Made by a program: the position numbers and the translations under genes. From Aphrophora alni (Eukaryota > Arthropoda > Insecta > Hemiptera > Aphrophoridae), in contig OY740774.1 in NCBI GenBank assembly GCA_963513935.1, positions 87,934,385 to 87,998,384 on the forward strand: DNA of 64,000 nt, in the 5' to 3' direction. Every line of letters begins with the position of its first letter. The first letter of the stretch is position 1. This document shows, in pieces, positions 46,277-56,939 of the stretch. Under the pieces are notes generated by a model, which saw nothing but the letters and a program-made list of their open reading frames with translations, was not told the DNA's origin and ran no database searches.

Positions 46277-46706
46277 ATGACAATGTCGTAAGATGGATGA
46301 TACTGTTTGGAGCGCATACTACAAATATGATATTTCTAGTTGCTGTCTTCGTCGAGAAAGAGATGTTTCAGCAGTCTCAGCAAGTAAACTAGGAACTGGA
46401 CTCGAACGAAATGCTCCAGAAACATTACGAAAAACAAAGTTATGTACTGAATCAAGCTTCTTAATGGCGGATGGTCTTTGGGGTGAGGAGACTATAGAGG
46501 CGTTCGAACAATAGCATGGTAAAAGTGTAACATACAAGTTCTATCGGCTTCCCATCGAGAACCGTTAGGTTTATGAACAGCAAACTTTATTGGGTTTATC
46601 TAAAAATAAAAATGTGAGTTCTAAACTTTTACCATTTGAGAATCTACAGTTGTTCTTACAAAATCCTGGATCAGAGTCAGATAGTGAAATAACTGGTGAC
46701 ATAAGG
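46277..46706 (+). pseudogene. Decayed reading frame of unknown origin
   Basis: From ATG 46293 one frame runs 138 codons to a stop at 46707, with only two TAG codons (46512 and 46569). It contains LGTGLERNAPETLRKTKLC, SVTYKFYRLPIENR and a C-terminal PFENLQLFLQNPGSESDSE segment. The mixed composition and the acidic Ser-rich end look protein-like rather than random AT-rich translation. An acceptor-like TTTGTATTTTTCAG ends at 46266 and a donor-like AAG|GTAAAG lies at about 46705. I do not recognise a family. It may be the remains of a host exon or of a mobile-element gene. Confidence 0.3.
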
Positions 46707-47269
46707 TAAAGGGACAAAATACAGGACAGTATTTATTGGCTCAATTTCACGGTGGATTTACAAAAAAAATAAATGGCGAAGAGAAATAAATTCCCGTCCA
46801 CCTCGACAAAGTAACAGCTCACTCGCCTGTTACCATAACAAAAATTGTCAAATTTAGCTACGAACTTCTCCCTCTTGTTTTTCAAATTTGACCCCAATGC
46901 GACATGCAAATGTTCTTTCTCTTTGTGAATGTAGAGATGAAAAAATATTTGAATCGAACGAGGTCATCCCTAGAAAAAAAAAGGAAAAAACAAAAACAAA
47001 AAACACATTTTGCAGAGCTCAAGCAATCATATCTTTAGAAAGTAGAAAGCCTTATAGAAATTGGAAACCATTGGACAAAGTTTATCGGGCTAAATATAGA
47101 CTGTCGAAAATTAATTCAAATTTTAATATCGAAAAAAAGCTTTCATCTCAGAGTAACTGACCTATCAAAACTGCTTAGTTATAAATTTTATATCATATAT
47201 CTGCAAAATTCAGGTTATAGCTTCCATCTTCAACGGATTAAGCAAATTAAATACAGTATTAATATAAAT
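46707..47269. other. Intergenic, unrecognised
   Basis: Contains a Lys-rich 90-codon frame (46888-47160) caused partly by A runs. No family match could be made. Confidence 0.4.
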
Positions 47270-47545
47270 CCTTCCATGAACAGTTAGTTATACTTGCCAT
47301 AAGAAATAATTAGCAGCGTGTAATGGCCTACAGCAATATACCCCCCTTATATTGCAATAAAGTACATCACCCGGACCGACATAATATGGATAGTGTATCA
47401 CACGTTTAACATACATCAAACTGAAATAAAAGTTAATTTACATTTTACCGAGACTAAAATGAGTTTGCTCAGTCCGTCTGTCTGCTCATTTTGTTATCAA
47501 ATTATACGGATGGGCTGTTCATTTACCCTTTGATAAGGTATAATT
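47270..47545 (-). repeat. Repeat family F copy
   Basis: GTAATGGCCTACAGCAATAT, CATACATCAAACTGAAATAA, AAGTTAATTTACATTTTACC and GGGCTGTTCATTTACCCTTT. Inverted partner of 41222-41470. Confidence 0.85.
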
Positions 47546-47589
47546 TTGTAACGTACGAGCGAATTAAACATGTGATTTTGATTTAAAAT

Positions 47590-47672
47590 GTTAGGTTAGG
47601 TGATTTAAAATTAGAGGTTAGGTTAGGTGATTTTTAAATTAGAGGTTAGGTTAGGTGATTTTTAAATTAGAG
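47590..47672. repeat. Three tandem 27-28 bp units containing TTAGG dimers
   Basis: Each unit reads GTTAGGTTAGGTGATTT, then AAA or TTAAA, then TTAGAG, so each carries two TTAGG-like motifs. Units start at 47590, 47617 and 47645. Confidence 0.92.
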
Positions 47673-47699
47673 GTTATTTACATTCAAGGATCCACGAAG

Positions 47700-48160
47700 T
47701 ATAGAGCAAGTTGGTTAAATCGTATGAGACTATAGTGTGCTCATGTAGAGCCCTATTGAAGTTCAGAAAAATCGAATATATGTCAAAATAGCAACCCTTT
47801 AAACAGTTTTTTGTTCATATGTCATGTTATTCAACTTCTAATATCCTAAATTATTAGAAAATTGCTGATTTCAATTCAGCATTTAATGCTACTAACCTCA
47901 TCTCAAAAATTGAAATTACTAACTTCATCTCAATTACAGAAATGTAATTTCAAATCCTGATTTCAAAAAAATGTATATTTGTATATTTTCGAGATCCGAG
48001 AGGGCCGAGTCACCGACACGAGCGTAGCGAATGAAGGCTGCTTTATATACGCACAGCTTTGATGTCCGCTAGGGTCGAGACACTATTACGAGCGAAGCGA
48101 GTGGACATATTTTAATAGCCGACGTTAAAAGTTAGCGATATTTACAGTTACAGGTTCAAC
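47700..48160 (-). repeat. Repeat family D copy
   Basis: TTCATATGTCATGTTATTCA, AATTCAGCATTTAATGCTAC, CCGAGAGGGCCGAGTCACCG and ACACGAGCGTAGCGAATGAA match the reverse complement of 38930-39200. A second GGGTCGAGACAC...CGAGCGAAGCGAG block at about 48072-48103 repeats the last segment. Confidence 0.75.
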
Positions 48161-49884
48161 AACTGTCTTAAACAAATTTTCCCTACTGAATAAGACCCCG
48201 TTGATCTACTAATAGAATTGAACATTTCTTTCAAGGTCCAAGATACCACCTTTAGACATTACATTTAGAAGCTCTGCATGTATTACATTGTATGATGAGA
48301 CGTGTAAGGACCGTAATGGCACTCATGAACTTGCTTTCTCGTGCAGGTGTAAAATTCATTGTAAATATTGTTACCAATAGAAAATTTTGAACTTCAGATG
48401 TCTGTTCTTCCATCAGAAGTTATATTCATCTACGATTTCATAACTTTATACCAACATCAACTTTCGTTCTTACTAACCACCGTTTCTTTAAGAAGGGCCC
48501 TCCTTTCGCAATAACACAAGTTGTAAAGAACTAATTTGCACAATTTTCTCTCTGGGTGAAACACAAATTTCAAAACGTCATCCAATCTGTGCTGTATTTC
48601 AACTGCCTCCGTGAAGTTCTACCAAACATTTTTTTTTTAGTGGATATATTTATTTTACGAGGGAGGAGTTAATGATTTAAATTTATGTTCGTTAGATTAA
48701 TTAAGACGGAGGAGCAGCGTATTACACAGGTAATCGGTTTCGAACCTGCGTCATCTTTAAAGTTTCACAAGTCAGAATTTCAGCGAACTTGGCGCACACC
48801 TCTACCGTATGGGACAAAAAAACAAGAAAGTTGATGTCATTGTATCTAAATATATACAAGGTGATTCATTAGTCTGGCATATTTTAGGAGTTAATTCTGA
48901 ACATCTAAATAAAGAAAATAGATAGTCTGTCTTCCTTTCCTTTTTTTTAGTTAAAAAAATATGTCGGGTTCAGAAATTGATACTAAATTTTTCAGAATGT
49001 TTATACTATTAGTTTACAGTGTACTACAAAATTTATTATTTTTCACTTAGCCTTTTCAAAATATTTAAACTGTTTTTGTGCAAAATGTCCTAAAAACTAT
49101 AGATTTTGCAAAGTGTTTACAAAATAAAAATGTTTAGTCCTTTTTTTCTAAATAAGGTGCCTGAAACCGTGTGACCTTGTAGTCAATCCTTACGTCGTAT
49201 TAACCGGATACGTCTTGTGTTAGTAAATGTCCGAATAAAATATCATTAATATTAACAATCCATTATTATCCAATAACTTTACAACCAGAATTTGCATCTG
49301 AAAGTATATTTACGAACATCTAAGTACCTAAATCGAATAAATTGTATTGAACAAAACAAGTCCTCACACCGTTCTAAAGATTTTGCATTCATTAAATATT
49401 TACATTCTTTCAGAACAGTTGAAAGTGTTAATTAAATAACGGAAATATTAATTTAATCACTTTTAAATGATTCAGTTTTAATTACCAGAAATAAATAAGG
49501 TAATATCATTTACATTTTCTTCATTGCATAACGTTTGATCAAGTTCATACGGAATTAAATAAATGCATATAATTAATTCTATGAAAGGTATTTTATTTGG
49601 ATCTTCTTTCGTAAGCTTTTATATATTAACATTTTTTCACTTGTAAAAAGTTATCTTTTATACCTGAAGATATAACTACATTTTAAAACTAGAATTTTCT
49701 GAAATTTTAAAACAAGATTCTTTTCGTGTTTAAAATTTAAATCAAGTTTCGTAGAGAAGTAATTTATTTAATAAAACAGCATGGAAATAGTTTCAAATCT
49801 GTTTTGTGGCGATACTTACGATCGATTTATAATAAATCTGAAACAATAAACACCTTTTTATTAACTGTAATAAACCCTTTTTTT
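48161..49884. other. Intergenic with a possible lone transposon end
   Basis: At about 48855, TATACAAGGTGATTCATTAGTC resembles CAGGGTGTTTC-type termini, but I could not place its partner. A tRNA-like B box (GGTTCGAAACC on the minus strand) occurs near 48750 without a matching A box. No gene. Confidence 0.45.
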
Positions 49885-50110
49885 ATAACCCTCATGGGCT
49901 CATTTGTAATGAGTTTGGGCTTGGAAATCCCAAGAGAGGATCCCTTGGGTTTGATCCCACGCTTTCATTTATCATATCAAGTCTCTCTTGACCAACTCTT
50001 GTTGTTTTCCAACCCTGACGTTATTAAATTAGTCGATGGCTAGGCTATTTTATTTATGTACTCTTCTTCCTTTTTTTTATAAGGCGATGATAACCTAAAA
50101 GCCTTTAAAC
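49885..50110 (-). repeat. Repeat family A copy
   Basis: CATGGGCTCATTTGTAATGA, CTTGGAAATCCCAAGAGAGG, CAAGTCTCTCTTGACCAACT, CTTGTTGTTTTCCAACCCTG and ATAAGGCGATGATAACC. Confidence 0.85.
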
Positions 50111-52755
50111 AAAATACTTTTTTAATAATGAATTTTAAAAGGATGTATTTTTAAAACTGCGACAAATCTAGAATTTTCCAGAAGTTGTATCAGCTGGTTT
50201 TATAAGATCCTCTGAGGATACAAATTTCTCTAGACGTTTTTAATAATTTAAAAAGCGAAACTGATCCAATTAGAGCTACTTATTTATAACTTAATTTTGT
50301 TTTAGTTTATTCGGACATTTGACATCATTTGTATATATAAAATTAATACACGACGTTTAGAAAATATGGATCAACTTTCGTTATCAGTAATAAACATGGA
50401 ACGTGACAAATATGTAAACAACCAACATAGTTAGTATCCTAGGATTCTAAAACCTAAAAAACTAAACCAGGGCTCAACCTAAGACTGAACTCTCAAAATA
50501 TCCAGCATTATATACAAAAGCGATCAGAAAAATCACATGTCAACACAACTGCGCACTTTCATAAGAAATTTAAAACATCAATATAAATCGAGGTCGCACA
50601 ATGGTCACCTACAATCAAAATGGTTTGTTCAGTTCTAACGGAGTAGTGCTGGAACGGTTTTATGGAGAACGTTTTATCATTCTTTCATAGGTTTAGCGCA
50701 GAACCTTGTAGTTACTTCTTGCAATGAATTAACCGGAAAGTTTTTAACAAGTACTTATTATACATTTATTTTATTTTCAATCAATTTTGTATTCAGTTAT
50801 ATAATGACAATCCTGTCAGTTAAACCTTTGTAGCCATAAGGCCGTGTTGATTTTCATTTATAAAATTGAAAATTAAAATTAATCTTATTTTTAAGTAAAG
50901 TGAAAATTTGTCCGGTTAATTCGTTGTAAGGAGAGACTACAAGGTCACGCACTATACTTTAACAGATGTATCAAGGTGAGCATTTTTTATTCTGTCGTTA
51001 ATTTAGCACGTGACCTTTTTGTTACGCCTTGCAATGTATTAACTAGAATATTGTCATTCCTATAAAACCGTGAGGTAACTACCCCGTCAGCACTAAAACA
51101 CTTTGTGTTAGTTGACTAATATATGGTTTCGGTTGGTGTTTGTTATTTCTTATATTTAGTTCTGTTGAATTGAGGGTTTTTCTGATCGGTTTGTATTTAG
51201 TTTTAGTTATTTTAATCACTCATATGTATTTTTATCCTTGGGTTTCTCGCTTAGGTTAATTAGTTTTAACTTTGTTTCCAACATAGTACTTGGATACTGA
51301 ACTACGTTGTCATTTTTCATGTATGTTATATAGGATTTGTCACTAGATGACTATAGTTGATCCACTCTCTCGAAACGTTTGTGTTTTTATTTACACAATT
51401 GATAGCAAGTATACCAATAAACTGTATGAACAATCCATCATTATCCATTAACTTTAAAACCTAACCTAATCTTTTATTTTATGATTTTATTATTTTTAAT
51501 TGTATTTTTATTTTAATCTGGAAGTTTGTATGGCAAAGTTTGTGCAATATTGATATAAAAAAATTAATTTACTTGAATCTAAAAGTATTTGAGCAATTTC
51601 ATGTAATATTTAAATAACTAAATATAATTAAACTGGTTGAATGCAGCAATTCGTTAAAGCGTTTCAAACGTTTTGCTTTTATATAAACAGTCATGTTTAT
51701 GTTCTAAAACTAAACATTTAAAAAAACTTAATTAATCAAAAGAAATTTTATTTGATTTTATTTAAATGGTTCAGTTATTATTATAAATGAAAACCTTAAT
51801 AGCTTTTTCATTTTTCTTCCTTGAAAAGAATATTCCTTTTTCAATAATATTCTATATAATTTAGGACTGGAAAAACACTTATAATTTTTTGAGAGGTCAT
51901 TAAATTTATTCGTAGAATCTTGCCTTTTAAATGATTTCACTACAATTTATATGTTTACTCTATTCATTGATAAGTACAAGTTTTATAGGAAATCACAGAA
52001 TAACTGTTATGTAAATAATAATGTATTTGATATTTTCGTAACCTTATAAAACTCCAAAGAATTTTGTTATTTATAAATAAAAACATTAGAAAAGTATTAG
52101 GTTAGGTTATTCTAAAAACGTTCTGCAGAAGAATTTTAGAAAAGAGAATGAATTAATTTTTTTTATTTTATTTACTTTCTCACATATACCTATAGAGAAA
52201 GTTATTTGATGGGTCATAAAATTGATGACGAGTTTTTTATATCCGTTTAGCGGTCCTCTGAGATTGTCTATCGTCTGTCTGACGTTTGTCGTCTCTCATT
52301 CTTGTAGTACTCTACAATCTAAACACCTGAACCGATTTTTATCAAATTTGTATTTTTTGTGTTTTACATAACTTAAAATTTAGGAGTAGCTGCCATAAAG
52401 AAAAAACACAAAATCTATTTTAACGATTTTAATCAGACTCAAGTGTAAGCCTCAAAAGAGCCAAATGTCTTTGTTATGATCTCTCCTAAAATACCAATTG
52501 TGTAATTTGCTCTTCCGATTTAATTCAAATTTTAGTAAAGTGAATATTAATTATCGAAATCGTAAGTTTAAAATAGTTTATTTTAAATCAAAATAAAGTT
52601 TAGATAGTTAGTGAACAGTTGACCACCACGTTAGAAAGATGTGGCTATATTACCTAAACTTTATTTTATATTATTTTCGACTTGTACTGCAGTACCAAAC
52701 ATTTTATGTTTATTTATTTTTGTGAAATGTGTATCAGTGTGTTGTGTAAATGTGT
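50111..52755. other. Intergenic, largely unrecognised
   Basis: TGTAACGCCTTGCAATG-like blocks near 50715 and 51020 with similar surroundings hint at a diverged direct duplication (GTTACTTCTTGCAATGAATT versus GTTACGCCTTGCAATGTATT). The weak family H pattern is at about 52330-52560. No gene. Confidence 0.45.
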
Positions 52756-52806
52756 TGTTTCATCTGATGATGGTATATGTTATACCGAAACAGCTGTAAC
52801 GAAATA
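52756..52806 (+). ncRNA. Hammerhead-ribozyme-like motif (type I layout, minimal stem III)
   Basis: The parts follow hammerhead order. A strand TGTTTCAT (52756-52763) comes first, then the core CTGATGA (52764-52770). One extra T precedes a perfect GGTATA/TATACC stem II with a TGT loop (52772-52786). GAAA (52787-52790) follows, then a two-base-pair stem III (A-C...G-T around AGCT) and cleavage-site-like GTA (52796-52798). ACGAAATA (52799-52806) pairs with the opening strand at seven of eight positions, counting one G-T wobble. The unpaired T after CTGATGA departs from the consensus, where stem II follows directly, and may abolish activity. Small hammerheads with such short stem III are known from Penelope-like elements and retrozymes. 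No Penelope coding sequence is visible nearby. Confidence 0.5.
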
Positions 52807-52900
52807 TTAATGAATAAATACTGAACACAAGATTGCTATGACGTAAGTAATTTAGTAATAAACTTATTTTAAAGCAATAATATTCAAGTGAATAATATAC

Positions 52901-52965
52901 GATCTAGACTGGGAATTGAACCCAAGACCTCTGGCTTGCTCTACTAACTGAGCTATCCTTAGTCA
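52901..52965 (-). ncRNA. tRNA-like SINE head (not a functional tRNA)
   Basis: On the minus strand it has the A box TAGCTCAGTTAGTAGAGC (D stem GCTC/GAGC intact) and the B box GGGTTCAATTCCC with a paired T stem. The acceptor stem does not pair and the anticodon arm is shortened, so it is not a working tRNA gene. The boxes are those of an internal RNA polymerase III promoter. Confidence 0.7.
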
Positions 52966-53104
52966 CTTCTCACTTGACTTTCCTTTTTTCTGCAATTTTC
53001 GAGTTACCACATTTAATGTCGTTTCTAACGAGGTAATTAATTTGGTAACTCGAAATTGCAGAAAAAAAAGCGAAATGAGAAATGTATGTCCTTTACTGGG
53101 AAGC

Positions 53105-53178
53105 GACTAAGGATAGCTCAGTTCGTAGAGCATTGGTGCGTGAAGCCAAAGGTCCTGGATTCAATCACAGTCTAGGTC
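53105..53178 (+). ncRNA. tRNA-like SINE head (not a functional tRNA)
   Basis: It is 74 nt long, with A box TAGCTCAGTTCGTAGAGC, a paired TTGG/CCAA arm around GCGTGAA, and a weakened B box GGATTCAATCA. The base before the anticodon position is C rather than the near-universal T, and the acceptor and T stems are broken. A decayed copy of the same SINE head as at 52901. Confidence 0.7.
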
Positions 53179-53200
53179 GGATATTTTTCACTTGAATTTT

Positions 53201-53723
53201 TTTTTTTTTCAATACTAGCTGGTAAAAACGTATAAGCTTTAAAATCAATAAATTTAAAATTAAAAAATAGAGGTCGGAATTTCTGACAGTTACAAACGAA
53301 TTGTTTGCTACAAGTTTCAAGTAATGAAATTATGATGTCTAAAGTGACTGCAGCTCCCTCGAATAACAATAATTAGAACTTTATGTAGAATATCATGCAC
53401 AACTGAGTATAAGGGATTTGTTCATTTCATTATTTAGTGCTTTCCTAATCGTAACAATTATTTCATTTCAACTCGAGTGGATTGATGGTGTAAAGCACGA
53501 CTGTCTCCCAGCGAGGAAATTGTCACTTTTATTGAGTTCGACAAATCCACTTTTCACCCGCAATACATACAAGATTTTTCGTGCAGATTCAATTTTAATA
53601 AAATTACTACACCAATATTGTGATAGACAAGTTTATTGAACAGTTTAACAAGTTCTATTTATCAGAATACAAACATATAACTTTTAAGTTATTCTTTTAT
53701 TAACTTCTTGATTTTTAAAAAGA
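53201..53723. other. Intergenic, nothing recognised
   Basis: AT-rich. Short frames on both strands show no motif. Confidence 0.5.
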
Positions 53724-53819
53724 TCACGTGATTTTACTAAAGAGATTAGCACTTGCATAATCAGCATCTTGACTGTCTGGAGAAATACTTTCAAAATCAC
53801 TGTTACTATCACTACCCAT
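53724..53819 (-). CDS. Possible small reading frame or first-exon remnant, acidic Ser-rich
   Basis: From ATG 53819 the minus strand reads MGSDSNSDFESISPDSQDAD and continues to 31 residues before TGA. The Ser/Asp/Glu-rich start resembles the acidic N-termini of several transposase and regulatory proteins, but that is only compositional. A donor-like TTTA|GTAAAA lies near the end and an AATAAA-type signal about 30 bp past the stop. About 130-210 bp upstream (53970-54030) are two GCGGGAAA motifs, which resemble E2F-type promoter sites. It could be a first exon, a truncated mobile-element gene or chance. Confidence 0.22.
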   Translation of the reverse strand: MGSDSNSDFESISPDSQDADYASANLFSKIT

Positions 53820-54404
53820 TATAAAATGTTTCGTTTAAATGAGAAATTAGGTTATGATAGATCAAAATTACCGAACCTTACGTTTTGACAATGTAAACGA
53901 TGGTTTCTTATCGCCATGACAACAACACATCATCATTTGATTTAACACAATCAGCTGATACTTATGGATACTTCCCAACCTAGGGCGGGAAATACACATA
54001 TCAGCTTGGTGTAGAAGGCGGGAAAGGTTACATTTAGTGTTAGCTGGAGTAAATAGTTATTTCTGTACTAAGGGTATAAAGTTGACCCCCTGAGGGGTAG
54101 CCGAAATCACGTTTTATCCTTAGTACACTCACATTTTTACTATGATTAATTTTATTTTGAGGTTATTAATTAATTACGATTTTCAAAATTCACACCAGGT
54201 GATTTAACGATCAGCTGATTACGGAACGCGATGAAAAGTGAAATTTACTTATAATTACATAACGCTGAATTAGCAATCACGTTTGCGAACCGCTGTGATT
54301 TGTGTAATATTCCATTTTATGAACTATTGTAGAAAATATATATTTCACTCCTGGTGGAGATTAGATACAGATTAGACATATCGTACATAAATCTATACTT
54401 TGTA
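53820..54404. promoter_or_regulatory. AT-rich spacer with two GCGGGAAA motifs and small inverted repeat
   Basis: GGGCGGGAAA at about 53981-53990 and GGCGGGAAAGG at about 54017-54027 stand out in the AT-rich background. GTACTAAGGGTATAAA (about 54066) and its complement TTTTATCCTTAGTAC (about 54112) form a short inverted repeat. A promoter role for the small frame at 53819 is possible but unproven. Confidence 0.2.
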
Positions 54405-55257
54405 CAGGGTGTTTCAAAACTCTTGTCGGATATTTTAGGGGATTGTTCCTGGGATTGAAGTAAACACAGAACGAGAATTCATTTGTTTGAAACAACCTTA
54501 TTTGTTTGTCTGTTCGCCATTTTGTATTTTGTGCAAAATACATTATATTTTTGGAAACAAATTAGTCCAAATTTGGTATGCATATTTTTCATGTGATTTT
54601 CTACAATTTACCAAACACCATGAATTTGTTTTGTATATTTTCAAAATGGCGGCTGTTAAATTTTTTAACCTGGAATATCTCGAAAAAATTATAAAAGACA
54701 AAATAATTTCCCTTTTAAACGACAAACAAAATGATTTCCGTTCTTTTAAAAGATAACAAAGTCATTCTAAAAAAATCTGAAAACATAATTTCTTGATAAT
54801 TTTCTACAATACACAAAATTATCGTAAAATCAAAATATTTTTGAATTTTTTTTTTTTAATTTTGTACATATTGTAACTTTGTAATATTTTTAACTATTTA
54901 GTTTTTCATTCAAAAAGGAATTTTTTGTCATATTTTTTTAATAAAATGAACAGAATACGAAATATTCGACGATAAAAATTTTAAACTGTCGTTATTTTGA
55001 AAAAAAAAAACCCCAAACAAACAAGGTCGTGTTTTTTGGTACGTTAATAAAAGGTCCGTACAAAAAATATATTTATACCAAATTTGGACTTAGTATCTAA
55101 TTTAAATTTTTTTTAAATAATGTTTTTGTACAAAACACAAAATGGTACACAAACAGACAAATAAGCTGGTTTCTAAAAAATGAATGTTTGTTCTCGGTTT
55201 ACTTCAACCCCAGGAACAATCTCCTAAAATATCCAACAAGAGTTCTGAAACACCCTG
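54405..55257. mobile_element. Complete foldback DNA transposon (CAGGGTG ends, TA target duplication)
   Basis: The left end CAGGGTGTTTCAAAACTCTT matches the reverse complement of the right end, CAGGGTGTTTCAGAACTCTT. TA flanks both sides (54403-54404 and 55258-55259). The match continues with GGATATTTTAGG, GATTGTTCCTGGG and TTGAAGTAAAC for about 80 bp at high identity. It then runs on more loosely through TTATTTGT...CATTTTGT and CCAAATTTGGTAT to near the centre. No transposase: a non-autonomous element of 853 bp. The interior resembles 1925-3060. The terminal sequence is shared in type with the autonomous element at 30560 and with 12397, so a Tc1/mariner-type enzyme probably mobilised it. Confidence 0.9.
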
Positions 55258-56328
55258 TATATTTCTGTACACCTATGCTGTATTTTTATACTTAATTTTT
55301 TTTGTGGAAAAGTGGAGGTAATTTTTACTATTCCACATAAAACACAGTATAGGAAAATTTATTGTTGTAAAAAAAAAAAAATGTCAAGTTTTTTTGTATT
55401 TTTTTCTGTCTTTCTGACGTCTGTCGTGTGTGCAGCGCTCTGCAGCGTGGTGACAGATTTTATTGAAATTTGTTCACACATCCAATTTAATTGGTCCACT
55501 CGTTTGAGCTTAAGAGTACTCCATAGACGATAGAGAGCCATCATTCCCAGAATTTATATCCCGAAAATTCTCGTCACCTAGTTAGTTTTTGACCTAACCT
55601 AACTTTCTCTATCCTATATATAGGCGTAAAGTAAAAAGTTCTCTATAAGAGGTTCACCATAGAACGGTAAACGTGCCACATTTCCAATGTAAATTCGATA
55701 AAAACAACCTTATTCCAATCCATAAACTAGAATCTATTTACGTTTTAATAAGCAATACTTGAGAATTATGAAAAAGTCGCCTTTCCCGTTTCCTTTGTCA
55801 ATTCATAACCAAAGTAGTATTATAAAATGACAGAAATATAATATATAAGTGGCAGAGACTTGAGGAAGCAAAGAGGTTGTAAGCATTCAAGTGTGCTTTG
55901 GTGTAGAGGTTAAATGCAGTGCCAGCACAATACTCTTCTTCTGCTTCTTGTTCTTCTTTAATACACTTTATTATTCACTATAATAAGGGAGTTGTTGGAG
56001 ACGGTTTAGTTGTGATTTTAAACTGTGTTCTAATGACAAAAGAATGACTTTGTTGATGTGATTAAATCATTCAATAGCTGTGCTAATCTGTGGAAATCGG
56101 ATTTTGTGTGCAGGTCGATAATTTTCTCTGTTTTCGACAGCGTGGACAATACGATTTGCATTTTGTTTAGAAAAAAGATAAAGAATTATAGAATCAATAT
56201 TTCACTTAAACTTTTTGAACTAAATCTATAAAGTTTAGGTAATTTTAATTCATTTTAAGATATTTACGATATTTGCAAAAATTTACTCACCCGAGTTGCT
56301 TCCCACGGTGGCTTTCAAACTATACTAT
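55258..56328. other. Intergenic, no gene supported
   Basis: About 55400-55640 shares a loose theme with 52160-52310: TTTCTGACGTCTGTCGT versus GTCTGACGTTTGTCGT, followed by a CTTTCTC...TATA block with GGCGTAAAGTAAAAAG. This hints at one more diverged repeat. Confidence 0.45.
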
Positions 56329-56601
56329 ATTTATTATTGCTTCGGACTTGACCTCCTTTCCGGGGTAGCAGGACATCAGGGGCTCGCCCGCTCTCCGACC
56401 AATTAGAGGGTGGCTGGCGAGTTTACAATCCTGCCATGTTGTCACGTTTCCCAGACAGGGAGAAAATTTCCAGTCTCACCAAAACACTTGTGCCGTAAGG
56501 CATCTGCTGTGACAAGTTGTCATCGCGCCAAAATTGACAACAGTGTGCTAACGGCTCCCCAACCCCCAACGCGAGTCCCAAGTCCGAAGCAATAATAAAT
56601 A
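56329..56601. mobile_element. Short GC-rich element with 22-bp terminal inverted repeats
   Basis: ATTTATTATTGCTTCGGACTT at 56329-56349 is mirrored by AAGTCCGAAGCAATAATAAAT at 56580-56600. The interior is far richer in G and C than the flanks (GGGGCTCGCCCGCTCTCCGA). The 61-codon frame at 56410-56595 runs into the right repeat and matches nothing I know. A MITE is the simplest reading; I cannot assign a superfamily. Confidence 0.7.
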
Positions 56602-56939
56602 AAGTAAAAAACTACCTATAACTTTGAAACCTGTAAAGCGTTTTTAATAATTCTTTCAATTCTAGATAACGTTTAAATTATGTACCAACTGTTGACAAAA
56701 TGTATGTTTTACCGTTGAAATGTCAAAAAACGTACTGAAAAATATAGATTCATTTTAATCGTTAATTAAAAATTGTTAAAATTTGAGAATTACTACACCG
56801 ATTTAACAAAACTTTTCAGTTACAGATAACATTAAAATTAATAACTTTGTAACTACTATAAACCTGTCACCATAATTTCAACGAAATCTGTAGTGCCGAT
56901 TTTGAGAATTTCAGTTTCATATAACACCTCCATGGTCCG
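56602..56939. other. Weak family H pattern
   Basis: Contains CACCGATTTAACAAAACTTT and ATTTCAACGAAATCTGTAG in the loose family H order. No gene. Confidence 0.4.

Larger units (their letters stand above)
52878..53200. mobile_element. Inverted pair of tRNA-derived SINE-like copies
   Basis: The left half (52878-53016) and right half (53038-53200) are imperfect reverse complements from ATTCAAGTGAA at the outer edges to TTTTTTCTGCAA...TCGAGTTACC at the centre. Each contains a tRNA-like head (52901-52965 minus, 53105-53178 plus) followed by a short unrelated body, the usual build of a tRNA-derived SINE. The two halves are head-out, body-in. The left head is about nine bases shorter in the anticodon-arm region. 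Confidence 0.75.

Noticed and set aside
48690..48770. tRNA-like B box on the minus strand (GGTTCGAAACC)
   Set aside because: No matching A box or cloverleaf stems at the proper distance.
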